A stretch of DNA of 64,000 bases from positions 1,798,001 through 1,862,000 of the forward strand of contig OX485803.1 in assembly GCA_950295325.1 (NCBI GenBank), read 5' to 3'. Shown here one piece after another: positions 1-17,270 of the stretch. This stretch comes from Polytrichum commune. Taxonomy: Eukaryota; Streptophyta; Polytrichopsida; Polytrichales; Polytrichaceae. A program made the position numbers and the translations under genes. Within the stretch, counting starts at the first letter, position 1; each line of letters starts with the position of its first letter. Under the pieces are notes generated by a model. The model ran no database searches, was not told the DNA's origin, and saw only the letters and a program-made list of their open reading frames with translations.

Positions 1-4745
<4,745 letters not shown>

Positions 4746-7554
4746 AGGTTTTAAGTTTGATCAAATTACCTTTCACTGTTGACTTCTAACATATCTCCAA
4801 ATGAAGGAAGATTATGCAAGTGAATTATTACAATGGCAGCAGCTTAAAAACATTTATTGCTGAGACTGCCATGACTAATCCTTGTTCTATTAGCAGCACA
4901 AATGGAGTAGACATGAATATAATAAAAACGTGGTACAGGTCCAGTGAATTTTGCAGAAGCATTTTAGAAATTGTTATACTAGTCTATCACAAATTCTGAG
5001 AATTTCATCTGAAAGTCTCACTTAAATAGCTGATTAGGAGTAGAATCGGCAGAGAAGAAAATTTGAGGATGCTTTGCTCTATACAATTTCCAATCAGTGT
5101 TTCCACCTGGCTAGAATTGTAACTGTGATACAGTATATGTCCACGTTTTTAACATAACCACCATCCTGTTGTGTGGGATCTCTTTCTTCTCACTCGAGAT
5201 TACCTTGTGGGTTGTGCATCATGCTTCTAGAGACTCTACAGTTTTGTATAATCATAGGAAAAAGGAGTTGAATGCATGTGTACATGAGTTGCAAACTTTT
5301 TGATTGCTTAGTGTAGTGCAAAATAAGTTAAAGAGTCTCTGCAGCGGTACCTTTGTTTAGACACCATGGGTCCTGCAACACTTTTGTTGAGACCCATTTT
5401 CAAGTTCTTTAGCCCAACCCATCAAATAAATTTCCGTCTGTCTCGTAAATCTGAAATCCAACAAAAAGATTCTTCAAAAGTGGCTGCAAATTGATCACAT
5501 CCTCAAATGTTGCCATTATGCATCGAGAAGGATTCCCGTGGTTTGTGCACAACTTGAAAGGCTGCCCAGTTCCAGTGAGTAAATTTTTTTTACAGATTTT
5601 GTCTTGCCAAATCTTCCAGTTCCGTATTGAAGGCTTGCTCACACCATGGTAACGAAAGGAGATGGTTCTCACACGGAAACTTTTCAAGAAATACAGGAAT
5701 TTAGTCATAAGCATGAAGAGATGAAAGGTGGTCTTCCAATAGAACTTCAATAGATCTTCCAATAGATCTTCAATAGATCTTCAATTCAAGTGGGCCTTTC
5801 ATGGTCACATTTTCTCATTAGACAGTCATGTTTAAGTCGTATATATAGTTAGGTGTGGATGCAAGAATATAAAAAATATGGACACTAAAAATTATTTGTG
5901 TTTAAACGAGATCTGATTACATGCTCAAAATATGTTAACCATTCTAGACTCAATAGTCGACCAAATTTGGTGGGGGGGTGGGGAAGGCCTATATGACCGT
6001 ATAATATTATATGAGCTACAGACACGATTTCAAATCTGACTAATTGTGTGCTTTGCAACCTATGAGAATTGGGTGCAGAGCTTTAAGTGACTATTTAACA
6101 ACCGCTTACCTTGACTGATATTGGTTTAAAAATCACCAACTATCAACACTGGTGCATGTATCCATTGTTCATTTTTCATTGTTAGCTTATGATACACTAG
6201 AAGGCTAAAAAATTTCAAAACATGCACAACTGAACATAAAAAAACAAACAAACAAAAAACTTCATGTAAAATTAAGTGTATTTATGATCATTTAGAGGTA
6301 ATCAAACCCATCCCTGATTTTTCTTTTTTCTTTTTTCTTTTAGACAATTTGTGGTTTGGGGCTGACAAAAGCATTGGGAGGGCTTTAGTTACAAAATCAA
6401 TGTGGCTTCTAACCATGGCACTCTGGTCTCTAATTTTTAGCTCCCAACACAATAAAAATATGACCACTTTCTACTTAGACAACTTTTTACACATTCTCAT
6501 CATCTCCAAATTGCACGACTCATGTGTCTTTGGGTAGAAATCCGTGTTGGCTTGATGTTTATGGTTATTTTGATTGCAGGTAAATGAGGTAGGTGAGGTT
6601 AATGTAGGGAAAAAATCATCCATCAACCAAAAATGGGTTGTTTGGGAAGATAGGAATTAGCACGTTACCTGAAAATCCCAAGATATGAAAAACTACAATG
6701 GTCTATGACCATCAAAAACTCAATATGTCTATCATAATGAACACAACATATGTCATCCATTGTAATATGATATTTGACCGCAACATTATAGTCTTTGCCC
6801 ACAACGACGTAATCTTTAGTTATCTTGTCTTTGGCATCCACCAAAATGTATTCTATATGTTCATAATCAACAAATTGTATGCCATCCATGGCAACATGGC
6901 TTTGGGCCACGGCTTTGAAGTCTTCGGTATTCTAGTCATTGGCATTCACCAATTCACCTCATATTCTCATAATATCATGCACTAATATAGTTACAAATTA
7001 CCAATGTAATAACTTCTTTTATTGATGAAGGTTGAAGTAAATGATGAGTTCCACATGATTTGGAGGTGGACTTGCCTAAAATTAGATATTATGTGTGTGA
7101 GGATGGATATTCTAGATCCACTTCTTTTGAAGGTTCTTTGACTTATAAGGAAAGATGAAAATTGTAGGAATAAGGAAGCAAATATGTTGTGAGGGATATC
7201 ATAATTAAAAGATGGCTCACAAACCTAGATTTGGAGGGAAGCATATGAAGCCCAAAGGGGTTATGTCTGTTCTAATTATGGAGGATTTGTGTTCTATGAT
7301 AATGAAATAAAATAGAAATAACATCGGTGTTTATGTACATCAATGTGAATGGGAGAATGTCCTTCCTTATCTTGATTGTGTTTTATCAAGCTCTAGAGTG
7401 TTGGTTGCATGAGTTGACAAGGGTATACTACAGGCCTCCTAAAATGTGGCATTCTATTTGTAGACGTCACATTTAGATAATACAAGGTTTCCTAGGTGCC
7501 GAAAATAAGAAGCGAATGTTTTGTCCGGAAACGTTGCGCAGACATGCCATTGGA
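4746..7554. other. AT-rich intergenic DNA, no supported gene
   Basis: The 3' flank of the agmatine deiminase gene followed by AT-rich sequence. A minus-strand open frame at 5409-5762 (117 codons) matches no family I recognise and has no splice or start context, so I do not call it. A short motif containing AGATCTTC is repeated four times at about 5732-5786. At 6350-6540 an open frame has no recognisable content. Confidence 0.6.
6660..6985. repeat. Short degenerate internal repeat
   Basis: Two roughly 110-bp units share a phrase on the theme 'GTCWTTGGCATYCACCAA', at about 6826 and about 6935. Translated on the minus strand (6665-6910), two 40-residue units share Met-Asp-x-Ile, Val-x-Tyr and His-Ile-Glu positions. 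It could be a decayed repeat protein or transposon fragment. I cannot name it. Confidence 0.35.
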
Positions 7555-7965
7555 TATGTTTCTCTATTATGACACTACCGTCGATGAGTAGGTGTTTGTA
7601 GAGTCGTATACCCAACCTCGTCGTCGAGGACGTCCAGTCGCCGTCGATGATAAGATCAATCTCATTGAACAACATCAACATGAACTCTTCAATGCTTACA
7701 AAAGGGAACCTGGCTCCATGCTCCTCATTGATAAGCAAGATCATACAACGTTCTTCAAAACATGATGGGATGATATGAAGGGACACTTTGAGCACTTGCG
7801 AATGTTCTGCTGTGGATTGGCAAATGCTTTCGCCAACACAACAAATGTTGAGTCGGATTTCTTTTCATGACTTTTGACAGTCAATGATGAACCTAACGCT
7901 GGAGGGCATCTTTCAAGCCAAGCAACGCCGTGTTGTGATGGGAAGTCATGTTTTGACTGGGTTCG
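7555..7965 (+). pseudogene. hAT-like transposase C-terminal remnant
   Basis: Read across several stops and shifts, the plus strand gives a stretch about 120 residues long containing 'FANTTNVESDF' followed, after a frameshift, by 'LTLEGIFQAKQRRVV'. That pair of motifs, ESDFS then SLEGIxQxKQ, is typical of the C-terminal dimerisation region of hAT-like transposases seen in moss and oomycete genomes. In-frame stops lie in the segment, so it is dead. No N-terminal domain or inverted ends were found. The assignment rests on motif memory only. Confidence 0.55.
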
Positions 7966-8633
7966 ATGATGGCGTTGGGGCCCAATAGAACGAGCAATTG
8001 ATATTTTTACAACTTACGTCACGAAAATTGATTAAATTCAAGGCAATTTGCCACTTTTTATATATTGCCGATTTTGAAGATTTTTGGACGCCGAATTTAA
8101 GCTAAAAGCAGTAAAATTGACGTTTGCCATATCTTAGGAGGCTTGGTATACTATCTTGTATGTTTGTATGATTGAAGTGTGGACTACATTATTGTGGCAA
8201 GTTATTCACACTTCTTTTAATGGGGGGAGTCCTTTAAAAGGGCTCCCGCAAACCTCGAAAAATATTCGGGGGCTAAAATATACCGAATGCACCCGAAAGC
8301 GTTGAAGGTGGTAATGTTGGATTGAAATTCCAATCCAAAATGCTTAGAATGTGATGATGTTGGAATGAACTTGGTGCAAATGAGGCACCTGGGGCCTCTT
8401 AAGGCCTATGTGCGCTATTCAAACGCACAAATGAAGGATAAACCTAAATGGATGAGCTTTGTAAGAAATGCATCATTTAGGTGGGGTTTCAAAAGCGGGT
8501 GGTGAATATCATGTTCAAATTTCCAAAGTTTATTGAGGTCGTGGTGGGGATCATCAAAATTGCCAAGAGCATTAAAGCTGATGACCCCGAGAAGAAATTT
8601 GGCGGTGCTTTACAACAATGAGGGGAGATAGGT

Positions 8634-8732
8634 ACCAAGCCAAATAATATTTGTACCGCGGACGGAATGTTAAAAGTTGGCTTTGCGGACCAAGCCAAAT
8701 CATATTGTTGCCGCGGACCGAATGTTAGATGG
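8634..8732. repeat. 55-bp tandem duplication in the gypsy remnant
   Basis: Two adjacent copies begin with ACCAAGCCAAAT, at 8634 and 8689, and each continues into a GC-rich CCGCGGAC segment. They lie just before the protease-like segment of the Ty3/gypsy remnant. Confidence 0.7.
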
Positions 8733-9735
8733 TCGATTTGTGGCCAAGGCTAGTAGCCTTAAGCCAAGGCCAAGTATTTTATACATCATGGCCCGAATCA
8801 ATGGGAGACATGTATCATGGGTTGACAAAGAGGCAAGGCATTCCTTGATGAGCCCAAAGCTCACAAGGGAGTTGGGGCTTGCCGACCGGTAGAGCAGGCA
8901 AGCCCACCAAGGTGCGGTTTGCAAAGGGCGAACCGCATGAGGCAAAGGAGGCGGCGATGCATGTAACCTTTCAATGTGGGATATTGGATTTTTGTTAAAA
9001 TTTTACACTATGTGAAATAAATGAGGTGCATGTCATTGTAAAGGTCAATTTTTTTTAAAAAACTCACATGAAAGATGAGGCACAAGCCGGTGCGCTTGTG
9101 ACGTGGCATGATGGCAAAGAATTGAATTTTAAATTGACAAGGACTATTATGGTAGGAGGAACCAAGTCGAATTTGGTCTTAATGGACCAAATGAATAATG
9201 AAAAAATAATGGTTGTTGTTCCATTGGACTAACTCCAAGGAACTCATGAGGAGGCTAGGAAATATGGACCTCGCCCGAAACCACATTCGTGGGATCTAGG
9301 TGAGATACAAGGATATATTCACCAATGTGTTGTTCAAAAAGTTACCGCCAAGGAGTGAAAAACAACTTTGCTCAATGAGAGATTGAGTTCTTGAGGTATG
9401 TGGTGACAAATGAAGCTGGTGGACGAACATGAAGAATATCAAGGCAATCCAAGTGGAGAATTGGCCCTTGATTAAAAAAAAAACTTAGGTTATTGTATGG
9501 CCTAGCCAACTACTACCACCATTTCATTTGAGATTTTTCTAAGGTTGCAAGGACCTTCCTCAACTTGTTAGAAAAATGACTATCCCAAGAGTGGGATGAG
9601 CCTTGTCACCAAGCCTTTGGCGAGCTTAAAAGAAAGTTCTCTTCACAAGATGTGATCAAGTTTCCGGGATTTTACAAGCATTTTCAGGTCCACATGGAGG
9701 CGAAACACTTTACCATTGGTGGGTGTTGATCCAAG
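8670..9735 (+). pseudogene. Ty3/gypsy retrotransposon protease to RT/RNase H remnant
   Basis: A decayed pol fragment. At about 8787-8892 the frame reads as a retropepsin-type aspartic protease core in which the usual 'VDTGAxHSF' has decayed to 'VDKEARHSLMSPKLTRELGL'. Further on (about 9360-9735), joined over many stops, come the RT/RNase H junction phrases 'ANYYHHF', 'DFSKVA', 'CHQAFGELKRK', 'FPGFYKHFQVHMEAK' and 'IGG'. These match the chromovirus-like LGLANYYRRFI...FSKVA...AFxxLK...PVLxLPDFxKPFxVxTDAS...IGGVL pattern. Most of the RT palm is missing or unreadable. No complete open frame remains, so it is a fossil. Confidence 0.7.
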
Positions 9736-9745
9736 ATGGATGACC

Positions 9746-10680
9746 GTTGCTAGTTTTCCTTAACTTAGGTTGACCGCCTTTCCAACCTAGCAAGTGCCAC
9801 GAACGCTAACCTGCACATCCCACACACATGCATGATTAGCTCCCAAAACCGCGGACCTTCAAGCTCATAACTTGGCCACCAAACCCTCCTACACATGCAT
9901 TCGGGACTCTCCCCTTAGTAGGTAGCCAAAGGCTAAGGTGAACTTCCATCCATTGAAGTCCACTCTTGAGTTGATCATTGTGTTGCCAAAACAACACTAC
10001 AACTACCTGGAGCACATTGCCAAGTATGCTCCGGGGGGGTCGGTCGGCTAAGCCGCCTCACCCATATAAGCCTCTAGGACTTTGGGAGGGCCCCTACCCC
10101 ACCGTCAAGTATCCTTTTGTCTCTCTACAAGGCTTGGGGCCAAGTATACATTTTCCCTTAGCCGCTGGGGCTAGAACCCCCCAGCAGCTTCAGACCAGCA
10201 TAACTTCTACAAATGATGTCTGATGTTATCAAGCAACCACTCTATCGTCATCTATTCTTTGTGTAGATGCCGATGGACCCCTCACTTGCCCCATTAGGGC
10301 AAGAATTGAGAGGAAGTTATGGCTCTTCAAACCTTGGCAATCCCGGGCGCCACACCTAGGACATTGCTATCCCAGGGTGTTGTCCCGGGACAGCGCCCCA
10401 CTCAATTTGCCATATCTCCTACCTCGCAGCTCCGATTGAGGTGTTCCTTAGCATTCTAGAATTCCGTCGCCATAAGCTACTCATAACTCATGGCCTTACC
10501 CTCATGACTCTTAGTCTCCGTGGGTGAAAGGCGTTCTCAACGTCCAGGGCCCTCACCCACACTAAGAGTATTTGGGCCCTCTCACCAATGACACCACAAT
10601 TCCCAGGTGTCTCTCCAGGGTCCCCCTTGTGCCCATGGTGTTGCGGGCACTCCTCATGGAGAGATGCGCGACATCTGCCC
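9746..10680. repeat. GC-rich about 0.95-kb block, copy 1
   Basis: The first of two direct copies. Shared landmarks with copy 2 are CGCTAACC near 9824, CACCCATATAAG at 10059, GTAGATGCCGATGGACCCCT near 10264, repeated CCCGGG-centred phrases and a GCGCGAC end near 10668. The composition (many CCCGGG and GGGCCC sites) is unlike the AT-rich surroundings. It begins where the gypsy pol remnant ends and could be a diverged LTR, but no TG...CA ends or target duplication are clear. Confidence 0.75.
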
Positions 10681-10799
10681 ACTGCCATTTCCCTGAGAAG
10701 CTCAAGATTTATCCCAGGAGCAAGCCTCCTCGCCGCTTCTTTCCTGCCATACTCCCCACCTCCGAACGCCCCCGTGAGAGCCCTTCAGTTGTCGCAACC

Positions 10800-11757
10800 C
10801 TTGCTAGTCCCCTTAAAAACTTTCCAATTTTCATTTCTACCAAAGGTTACGAGCGCTAACCCCTCGCATTCTGCCATGCTAATGGTTAGCTCCTCCTACC
10901 CCGGACCTTATAGTTCATAGGAGGGAAACCAACCCTCCTACTTTACTTTCGGGTCTCACCCCTTAGTCGGTAATCAATTCTTAGATGTGGACTTCCATCC
11001 AATCTTATGTTGATCATCATGTTGCCGGAGCAACGCTACAACAACCTGAACCATACTAGGCAACTATGGCCTCACATTGGGCCAATGCCCATAGAGGCCG
11101 TGCTGTTCGGCCTCGGGTGGGTGAGGCCACACCACCTCACCCATATAAGCTTCTAGCATTCTAGGCGGGGCCCATACCCCACCGTCAAGAGACCTTTTGT
11201 CTCTCTACCAAGAGTTGGGGCCAAGTAGACATTTTCCCTTAGCTGCTGGGCCTAGAAGCCCTTAGCAACTTGAGAGCATCATAACTTCCTTGTATGATGT
11301 TTGATGTTAACAAATGACCACTCTATCTTCATCTACGCTTCACGTAGATGCCGATGGACCCCTCACTTGCCCCATTCGGGCAAATACTAAGGAAGTTATG
11401 CCTGTTCAAACCTTGGCAGTCCCGGGAACCACTCCCAGGCCACTGCTGTACCAGGGCGCTGTCCCAGGACAACGCCCCACTCAATTTGGCATAACTCTTA
11501 GCTCACACCTGCGATTGAGGTGATCTTGAGCATTCTAGAATCACCACGCCATGAGCTACGCATAGCTCATGGCCTTACCCTTGTGCCTCCTAGTCTTCAT
11601 GAGTGGGAGGAGTTCTCAACGCCCGGGGCCCTCGCCCACACTTTGATCATTTGGGCCCTCTCACCAACGGCGCCACAAGTCCCGGGTGTCACTCCGGGGA
11701 TACCCTTATGCTCATGGTGTTTTGGGCACTCCTCATATAGAGGTGCGCGACATTCTC
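10800..11757. repeat. GC-rich about 0.95-kb block, copy 2
   Basis: The second direct copy, offset from copy 1 by 1.03-1.08 kb, with CACCCATATAAG at 11138 and the same order of landmarks. It is separated from copy 1 by about 120 bp of unrelated GC-rich sequence. The many small open frames here in several phases are a by-product of the GC-rich composition and not genes. Copy 2 ends where the DUF7869-type pseudogene begins. Confidence 0.75.
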
Positions 11758-11789
11758 CCTGTGTAGGTGGTTGCTAAGGAATGTGACGA

Positions 11790-14345
11790 TTGAGGGGGTT
11801 AGCTTGCATGACTATGAGCGACGACACATGCAAATCCAACAAGAGTTCCAAACAAACATTCGGCCACGCAAAGGCCTACGGAAATACGATACATTGGCAC
11901 GTCCTACTCCGTCTGCAAATGAGTGTAAATGTCAAATGTTGCTCCATGAGGAGTCTATTAAAGAGGTTGCCACAAAGAATTGTTGTGTACATCGTTGTTG
12001 CCAATTGTTCCCAAGGGATAAATTGAAGGCCATTCGTGAAGAAATGTGGCTTGGAGATTTCCGTCTAAGATCTACCAAAAAACTTGATGTCCATAAGGCG
12101 ATACATGTGAACGGAGCGGGTCGCAAGGTCATCACTCTTGAAAGCATAGACGTGTGTTGTACGGCATATGGTACACCATTCACGGTGTGTCGAAAGCGGA
12201 ATTTTATAGATAAGTTGCGTATGCCAAAGAGGGCCGCCGATCCCGTCACCATGGGAACATAGGCTTAAAGAAACCAAGGGAAGCAACGAGGCAAATAACA
12301 GCCACTCTGGCAACCATCATTGTCCCCTTTTCCGATGCAATGTTGCACAAAACACGCATATTCGCAACCGGTGAAAAGGTTGTAGAGAAGGTTTTTCCTA
12401 CTGGCACGAAACTGAAAGATATGTTGTTGGACGTAAATGCAGTTGGCAAGAAGGCCGGGTTGGACCCTATTTCGTTGTCAAAATTGAGTGCAATCAAAAA
12501 ATCAAATTTTAGCGAATACATCACAAAAAGATGAGGGGATAAATTTACCCGTTGTTCCAAATGCGAGAAGTTGAAACGCCTTCGAGATGCACATATGATG
12601 GGGACATAGTCCTATGTAACATATCAAATGAACTATTTCAAGCATGTGAACATGCAAGAGGCACACTGTAATGATTACTACACAAATAGAGCTTTGTCCA
12701 TCTTCAGGCCCTTGGAGGTCCTTACAATCATCCATGACAAAATGGACCATGCCAAAACAGCCTCACCATGTTTTGCAAATCGAATAAAAATCACGGACAG
12801 TTTATTTAAGCTACATGTATTGGTTACAGGTGAATTTGAAAACAATTGCGTTACATTACCTAAATACAATTTTGTGCTTCTAGGGTTGTACTTAGGGCCA
12901 TGGATGTACACCATGTGAATTTTTTTGTTATAGTTGAATATTAAACCATTCGGTTGGCATTGTAGGAATGATTGCACATGGACATGGTGATGTCAAGTAT
13001 GCTTATTATGCTCTCGATTTGTATCCGGCGGATTCAAACCACACAATACAGTCATTTGCAAATATTTTACATGATTTGGAGAAACCGCCGTCCTATTCTT
13101 CAAGATTGTTATTTGAAAACTCGGGGTCAACACCTCTATATGAAGCGGTTTTGGATGGAAAAAATGTATGTCTGCACTCGTTGTCGGAGCCACCAAATGA
13201 AGATGTGATTGCCACGAATTTGCCCCCAACTGTGCATGTCTAATTGGACAATTGTACCAAGGACAATAAAAATAGATATGTTTTTGCATATTGGTTGTTG
13301 TTGGTTGCGAAAGGCATTTTCAAAGAAGTGTTTGTGTCATTTTTGTTGGTAGGACACACGCACGATGATATTGATGTATCTTTTGGGCGGTGGAGCATGA
13401 AGTTGCGAGAGGAGGATTTTCCAACAATCTTATTGTTAATGAAGTCGTACATGGATTTGGAGAACGTTCCCATCATTTCCCATATGATCGAAGAGTTTTC
13501 CGACTTCAAGACATTTATAGAACCGTATATTCGAAGTGGAGCTCACCGATTGATCGGGCATACGAAGGCACAACAATTTCAGTTCTACATACGTGACGAT
13601 GGTATCTCCGCCATGGAATACAAGTTGTTGTGTACGACATAAGATTGGAGCCCATCGGAGGGTCTCATTGTAAGGCGCGTTGATGGAAAGGGAAGGACGA
13701 TGTTGCCAGACGGGGAGCCTAAGCCTTGAAAACCAATACCCATGAAGAATTTGGAGGATATTGTTAAAGGTATATCAGGCTTCATACAATATTGGGAGAG
13801 TTTGAGGGTAGCGGATGTTGGTGGATCATGTTGGCTTTATTACGGAAGTTGGATACAGTATTGGATACGTGTTCGTGGCGCCTTGGCAAACCTTCCCCAA
13901 GATACACCCCTTACCCTGAGGCATGAATTTTGGCCACAAACACGTGCCAATGTACAAGCTTCGGAGGCTAGTCTTTTGGGAAATGGAGAGGTTCGAGAGG
14001 AGTTTGATATGGACAACCATTACGTCGGGCCTGCTAGTAGTCGTCCCCCACCATCTTTCCGCATTGCAATGGATTGTCATGAAGGCTATATGCTTATTTT
14101 GCGTCTTGGAGATGAGACATATGCAAAACCAATGTGGGTGGCAAGAGTTTTGTCCAAACCAAATTTTGTAACTTCCAGCCCTCATTTTCGACAAATTGAG
14201 GTGGAGTACTACCGACCGATGGCACAGAATGAAGATGTGGTTCGGCATTACACGGGCTGGGATACAAACCCAAACTTTTGGTGGAAGGTGGATTCTGAGC
14301 ATGGTCAATCTTGGATAGATACAAATTCCATATTCATAGCATAAA
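11790..14345 (+). pseudogene. DUF7869-type transposon-associated protein, lightly damaged
   Basis: A long gene, still largely readable, with a few stops and shifts. Segment 1 (about 11771-12262) holds a Cys-rich stretch (NCCVHRCCQLF) and an Arg-rich tail. Segment 2 covers 12268-12531. Segment 3 is 12620-12829, followed by a plausible 136-bp intron (12830-12965) that restores the frame. Segment 4 (12966-13639) holds the core: an LDNCTKDNKNRYVF motif after an in-frame TAA near 13240, and GHTHDDIDVSFGRWS at about 13350. Asp-Asn-x(2)-(D/E)-Asn-Lys-Asn and GHTHxDID are the hallmarks of the DUF7869 family, which I associate with transposon-like genes of presumed RNase-H-like fold. Segment 5 (13742-14344) is open to a TAA and ends with an aromatic-rich tail. 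No inverted ends were identified. Function in transposition is inference. Confidence 0.75.
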
Positions 14346-15515
14346 AACCACAGAAAAATCATAGTGGATCAGTGTCCATCCTTCAAAAGTACATAACTTT
14401 TGCTAAAGACAACCTTGCTTGGATCGAACAGGAAGCATGCCACGTTGAATAAGAAGTTGGTAGGATTGTGTTATCATAATAATTATAGTTCCATATGTAA
14501 CTATAGTAGGCACATATTAGTCATATGTGTGCTCCGCAAAATAAAAGTAGAGTGTGGGTTGAATTTAGGAACGCTCCAACTCCATTGGAGTTGGATGAAT
14601 ATCCATATACAATATTTCATAACAAATGTGACCATTATTTTATTATTTTATTTGGGACTAAATTGTTGGGTTGAATGAATATGTACTTTTTGCACAACGC
14701 TTCCAAGGTCGTAGTATCTATATTTTACAGAACATGCTAATAATAGCCATTATACTATATGATTTCTTTCGTGAGGTTCGTTTCAAGTGCTCTACCCTCG
14801 TGGTTTTGTTAGTGAAGCTAGTTTCAAGTGCTCTACCCAATGTGCTTATATCGCCAACCATTGATTTTTGGATATTAGAGTGATAATATATTTGAAATTA
14901 ATGACAATATAATTTTGGGCGAATTCACGTTGTTGTGGTTCATATATTAATTTGAGACAAGAGAAAGTCTCAAATGATCAAGGATGTCTAGATGCCTTTC
15001 TATGGGCACATGTGTTTTTTTAGGAGCATTAAAACTACAACTCATATAGTTTCTCATAAAATTTCTATCGGTCTTATTCTTAAAATTGTACTAATTCATG
15101 TAGGTCATGTAATTTTAGTGAGAGTGTAATACCGCAAAAGAAAATATGGTTTGGCATTCCTAAAAAGCCAAAACACATGCTCTCCTCTTGTGTCAATAGA
15201 CATAAATAAATAAAATAGCATTCCTCTTCCTTATTTTAGATGGCAATAATAGGAGAGTCCCATTAACCCCTTACCACCAAAAACATCGAATTTGGTAGCC
15301 CTACTAGGGGCAGTGGGGCTCGGGGACACCAATCAATTGCTTTTTTTTTGGGTGTGTCTGTGTGAAGGTAAGTTAGAAATCGAGATTGGGGTCTTGGTAA
15401 CCATATTTTGGCTCCACTTTCACTTCCGTTGTCGTGATGTAAATACGTACACTATATAGATGTGTACGTATTTAATATTGCATTGTGATTCTTGGTCTTG
15501 GAGAAAAATAATAAA

Positions 15516-15770
15516 GAATAGAAGTAGATTACTTTTTTTTTTTTTCATAGTTTATTTTAGTTATCATTACCTAAGGATAGAAGTGGATAGAAGTTGCTTA
15601 CATTTATGTTACTCATAGTTACTCTTAGTTACCTTTACCAAAGGATAGAAATTGCTTACCTTTATGTTTACTCATAGTTACTCTTAGTTACCTTTACCAA
15701 ATGATAGAAATAGATTACCTTTTTATTTACTCATAGTTTATTTTTGTCTTTTAGTTATCTTAAGTTACTT
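15516..15770. repeat. 59-bp tandem repeat, about four copies
   Basis: Units run from GATAGAARTNGATTAC/GCTTACC through TTTACTCATAGTTACTCTTAGT to ACCAAA. The clearest units start near 15585, 15643 and 15702, with a more diverged one near 15518. The period is about 59 bp. Confidence 0.8.
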
Positions 15771-16230
15771 TGGACCAATGGGTGATTAGAAGCCATGTGA
15801 TGAGGATAAGATTGAACTTTGTCTCTCGCATGGATAGGGAGAGGTGGTGAAGGAAAGATGTTATGTGATTATTGTGGGAGAGAAGTTGTTGAGAGAGAGA
15901 AGTGGAATCCAAGCTTACGGTGTGAGTGGTTTTGAGAAGAATATGAAATAAAATACGAGGGATTTGTGATTCATGAGAGATCTCACTTGTTGTTTTGGAA
16001 GTTAGCAATCAAGATTTGTGTTTGTTTGAGTGGAGGGAAGTCTGTTGGTTCTTAAAAGAAGAGCTAAGACTTCGACCGACCATAGAAGACGGACAGATTG
16101 AATAATTGAAGGCTTCAAGACTCGAATGTGTGGTTGCTTGTGGCACGTTGTTTTTTTCTTGTGTGTGTGATTCCAAGCCGGTTTTAAAGACTAGTTGCAT
16201 TTCATTTTTGCATCGTAATTTGTTTCCTGT

Positions 16231-16308
16231 GTGACAACGAAGTGGGATTAATGACCCACAAGGTTGTTTGTGACAACGAAGTGGGATTGATCACCCACAA
16301 GGTTGTTT
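16231..16308. repeat. 39-bp tandem duplication
   Basis: Two adjacent copies, 16231-16269 and 16270-16308, differ at only a few bases. Each starts GTGACAACGAAGTGGGATT and ends with ACCCACAAGGTTGTTT. Confidence 0.9.
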
Positions 16309-17270
16309 TCTGTCGTTCCCACTGGTGAGGCACGATTGCTGGTCACCGTGGGTTTGAAAGTTTAGGAGCCAATCTTTCGGACGTCAGCTCGTGTTCTGAC
16401 GTCCCGTTTTACCCGTCCGAAGCCCGTGGTTTCTTATCACACTACCCTTACCCTTTACCCATATAGAGCCGCAACATGATAGGTCGACGGGAAAGAGGTT
16501 GAAGATTAGAAGAAATTGAAGAAATTGAAGACTAGAAGACCAGAAGACTCGATTGAAGACCAGAAGGTTCGACGGGTCCGATAAAATCTAGTTGCAGCCA
16601 GAAGCCCATTGCTTTCCCAAGGCGGAACCCTCTCTACCTATAAATTAAATAAATTAAACTATGTGCACAAACTTTGTTGGCCAATTCAAGATTCAACAAT
16701 CAACATTCAATAGTCAACAGGAGCGTACATGATAGTTTCATGGCTCCAGCAATTCGACTTTGCAAAATCATACCAAGAACAAGGAAAGTTTAAAACAAAA
16801 ATTCTATAGATTGTTGCTAAAATCTCATATCACATGTGAGGATTCAAGAAGAATCTAAAATTCAAAATCCAAGTTGAGAACCATGACAACCAACCAACAC
16901 CAACCATTCGACACACATTCACCTTAGTGGTCCACAACAAAGTCCTTAAACAAGTGATTAGTTGCAAGAGTTATTTACCCTAGTATTATCTTGCACTTGT
17001 GACCAATTATGGTTGTTTATCTAACCAAGACGAAACTTCCCATTTCTCAAGCATCCAACCTATTTGGTGACCTCCTTCCATGCTTGAGTAAAAGTGTTTC
17101 GGTATTACATGCTTGGTGAATATAATCATATTGACATTTAGTGGGCATGACTCTTTGAGACCTCTAGGCAACCTCTAGGCATCTAGTTTAGACCTCTGTA
17201 AATAGTGTACGTGACATTAAATACCATAAACGGTGTAATAGTCTTTTTTGGGTGGTGACGCAACAGTGGC

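Larger units (their letters stand above)
14346..17270. other. AT-rich intergenic DNA with small repeats
   Basis: No gene supported. It contains a perfect 21-bp palindrome at 14576-14596 (arms TCCAACTCCA/TGGAGTTGGA) and two tandem repeats listed separately. At 16300-16650 a GC-richer stretch reads like retroelement LTR or leader DNA, but no partner copy lies in the window. The minus-strand frames at 15760-16200 are simple-sequence shadows. Confidence 0.55.

Noticed and set aside
5409-5762. 117-codon minus-strand frame
   Set aside because: No recognisable domain, no partner exons; AT-rich DNA can give this by chance. Left uncalled but worth a database search.
9978-11777. Pro-rich open frames in the duplicated GC-rich block
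   Set aside because: Both copies have different open phases and different stops, which is expected of non-coding DNA.
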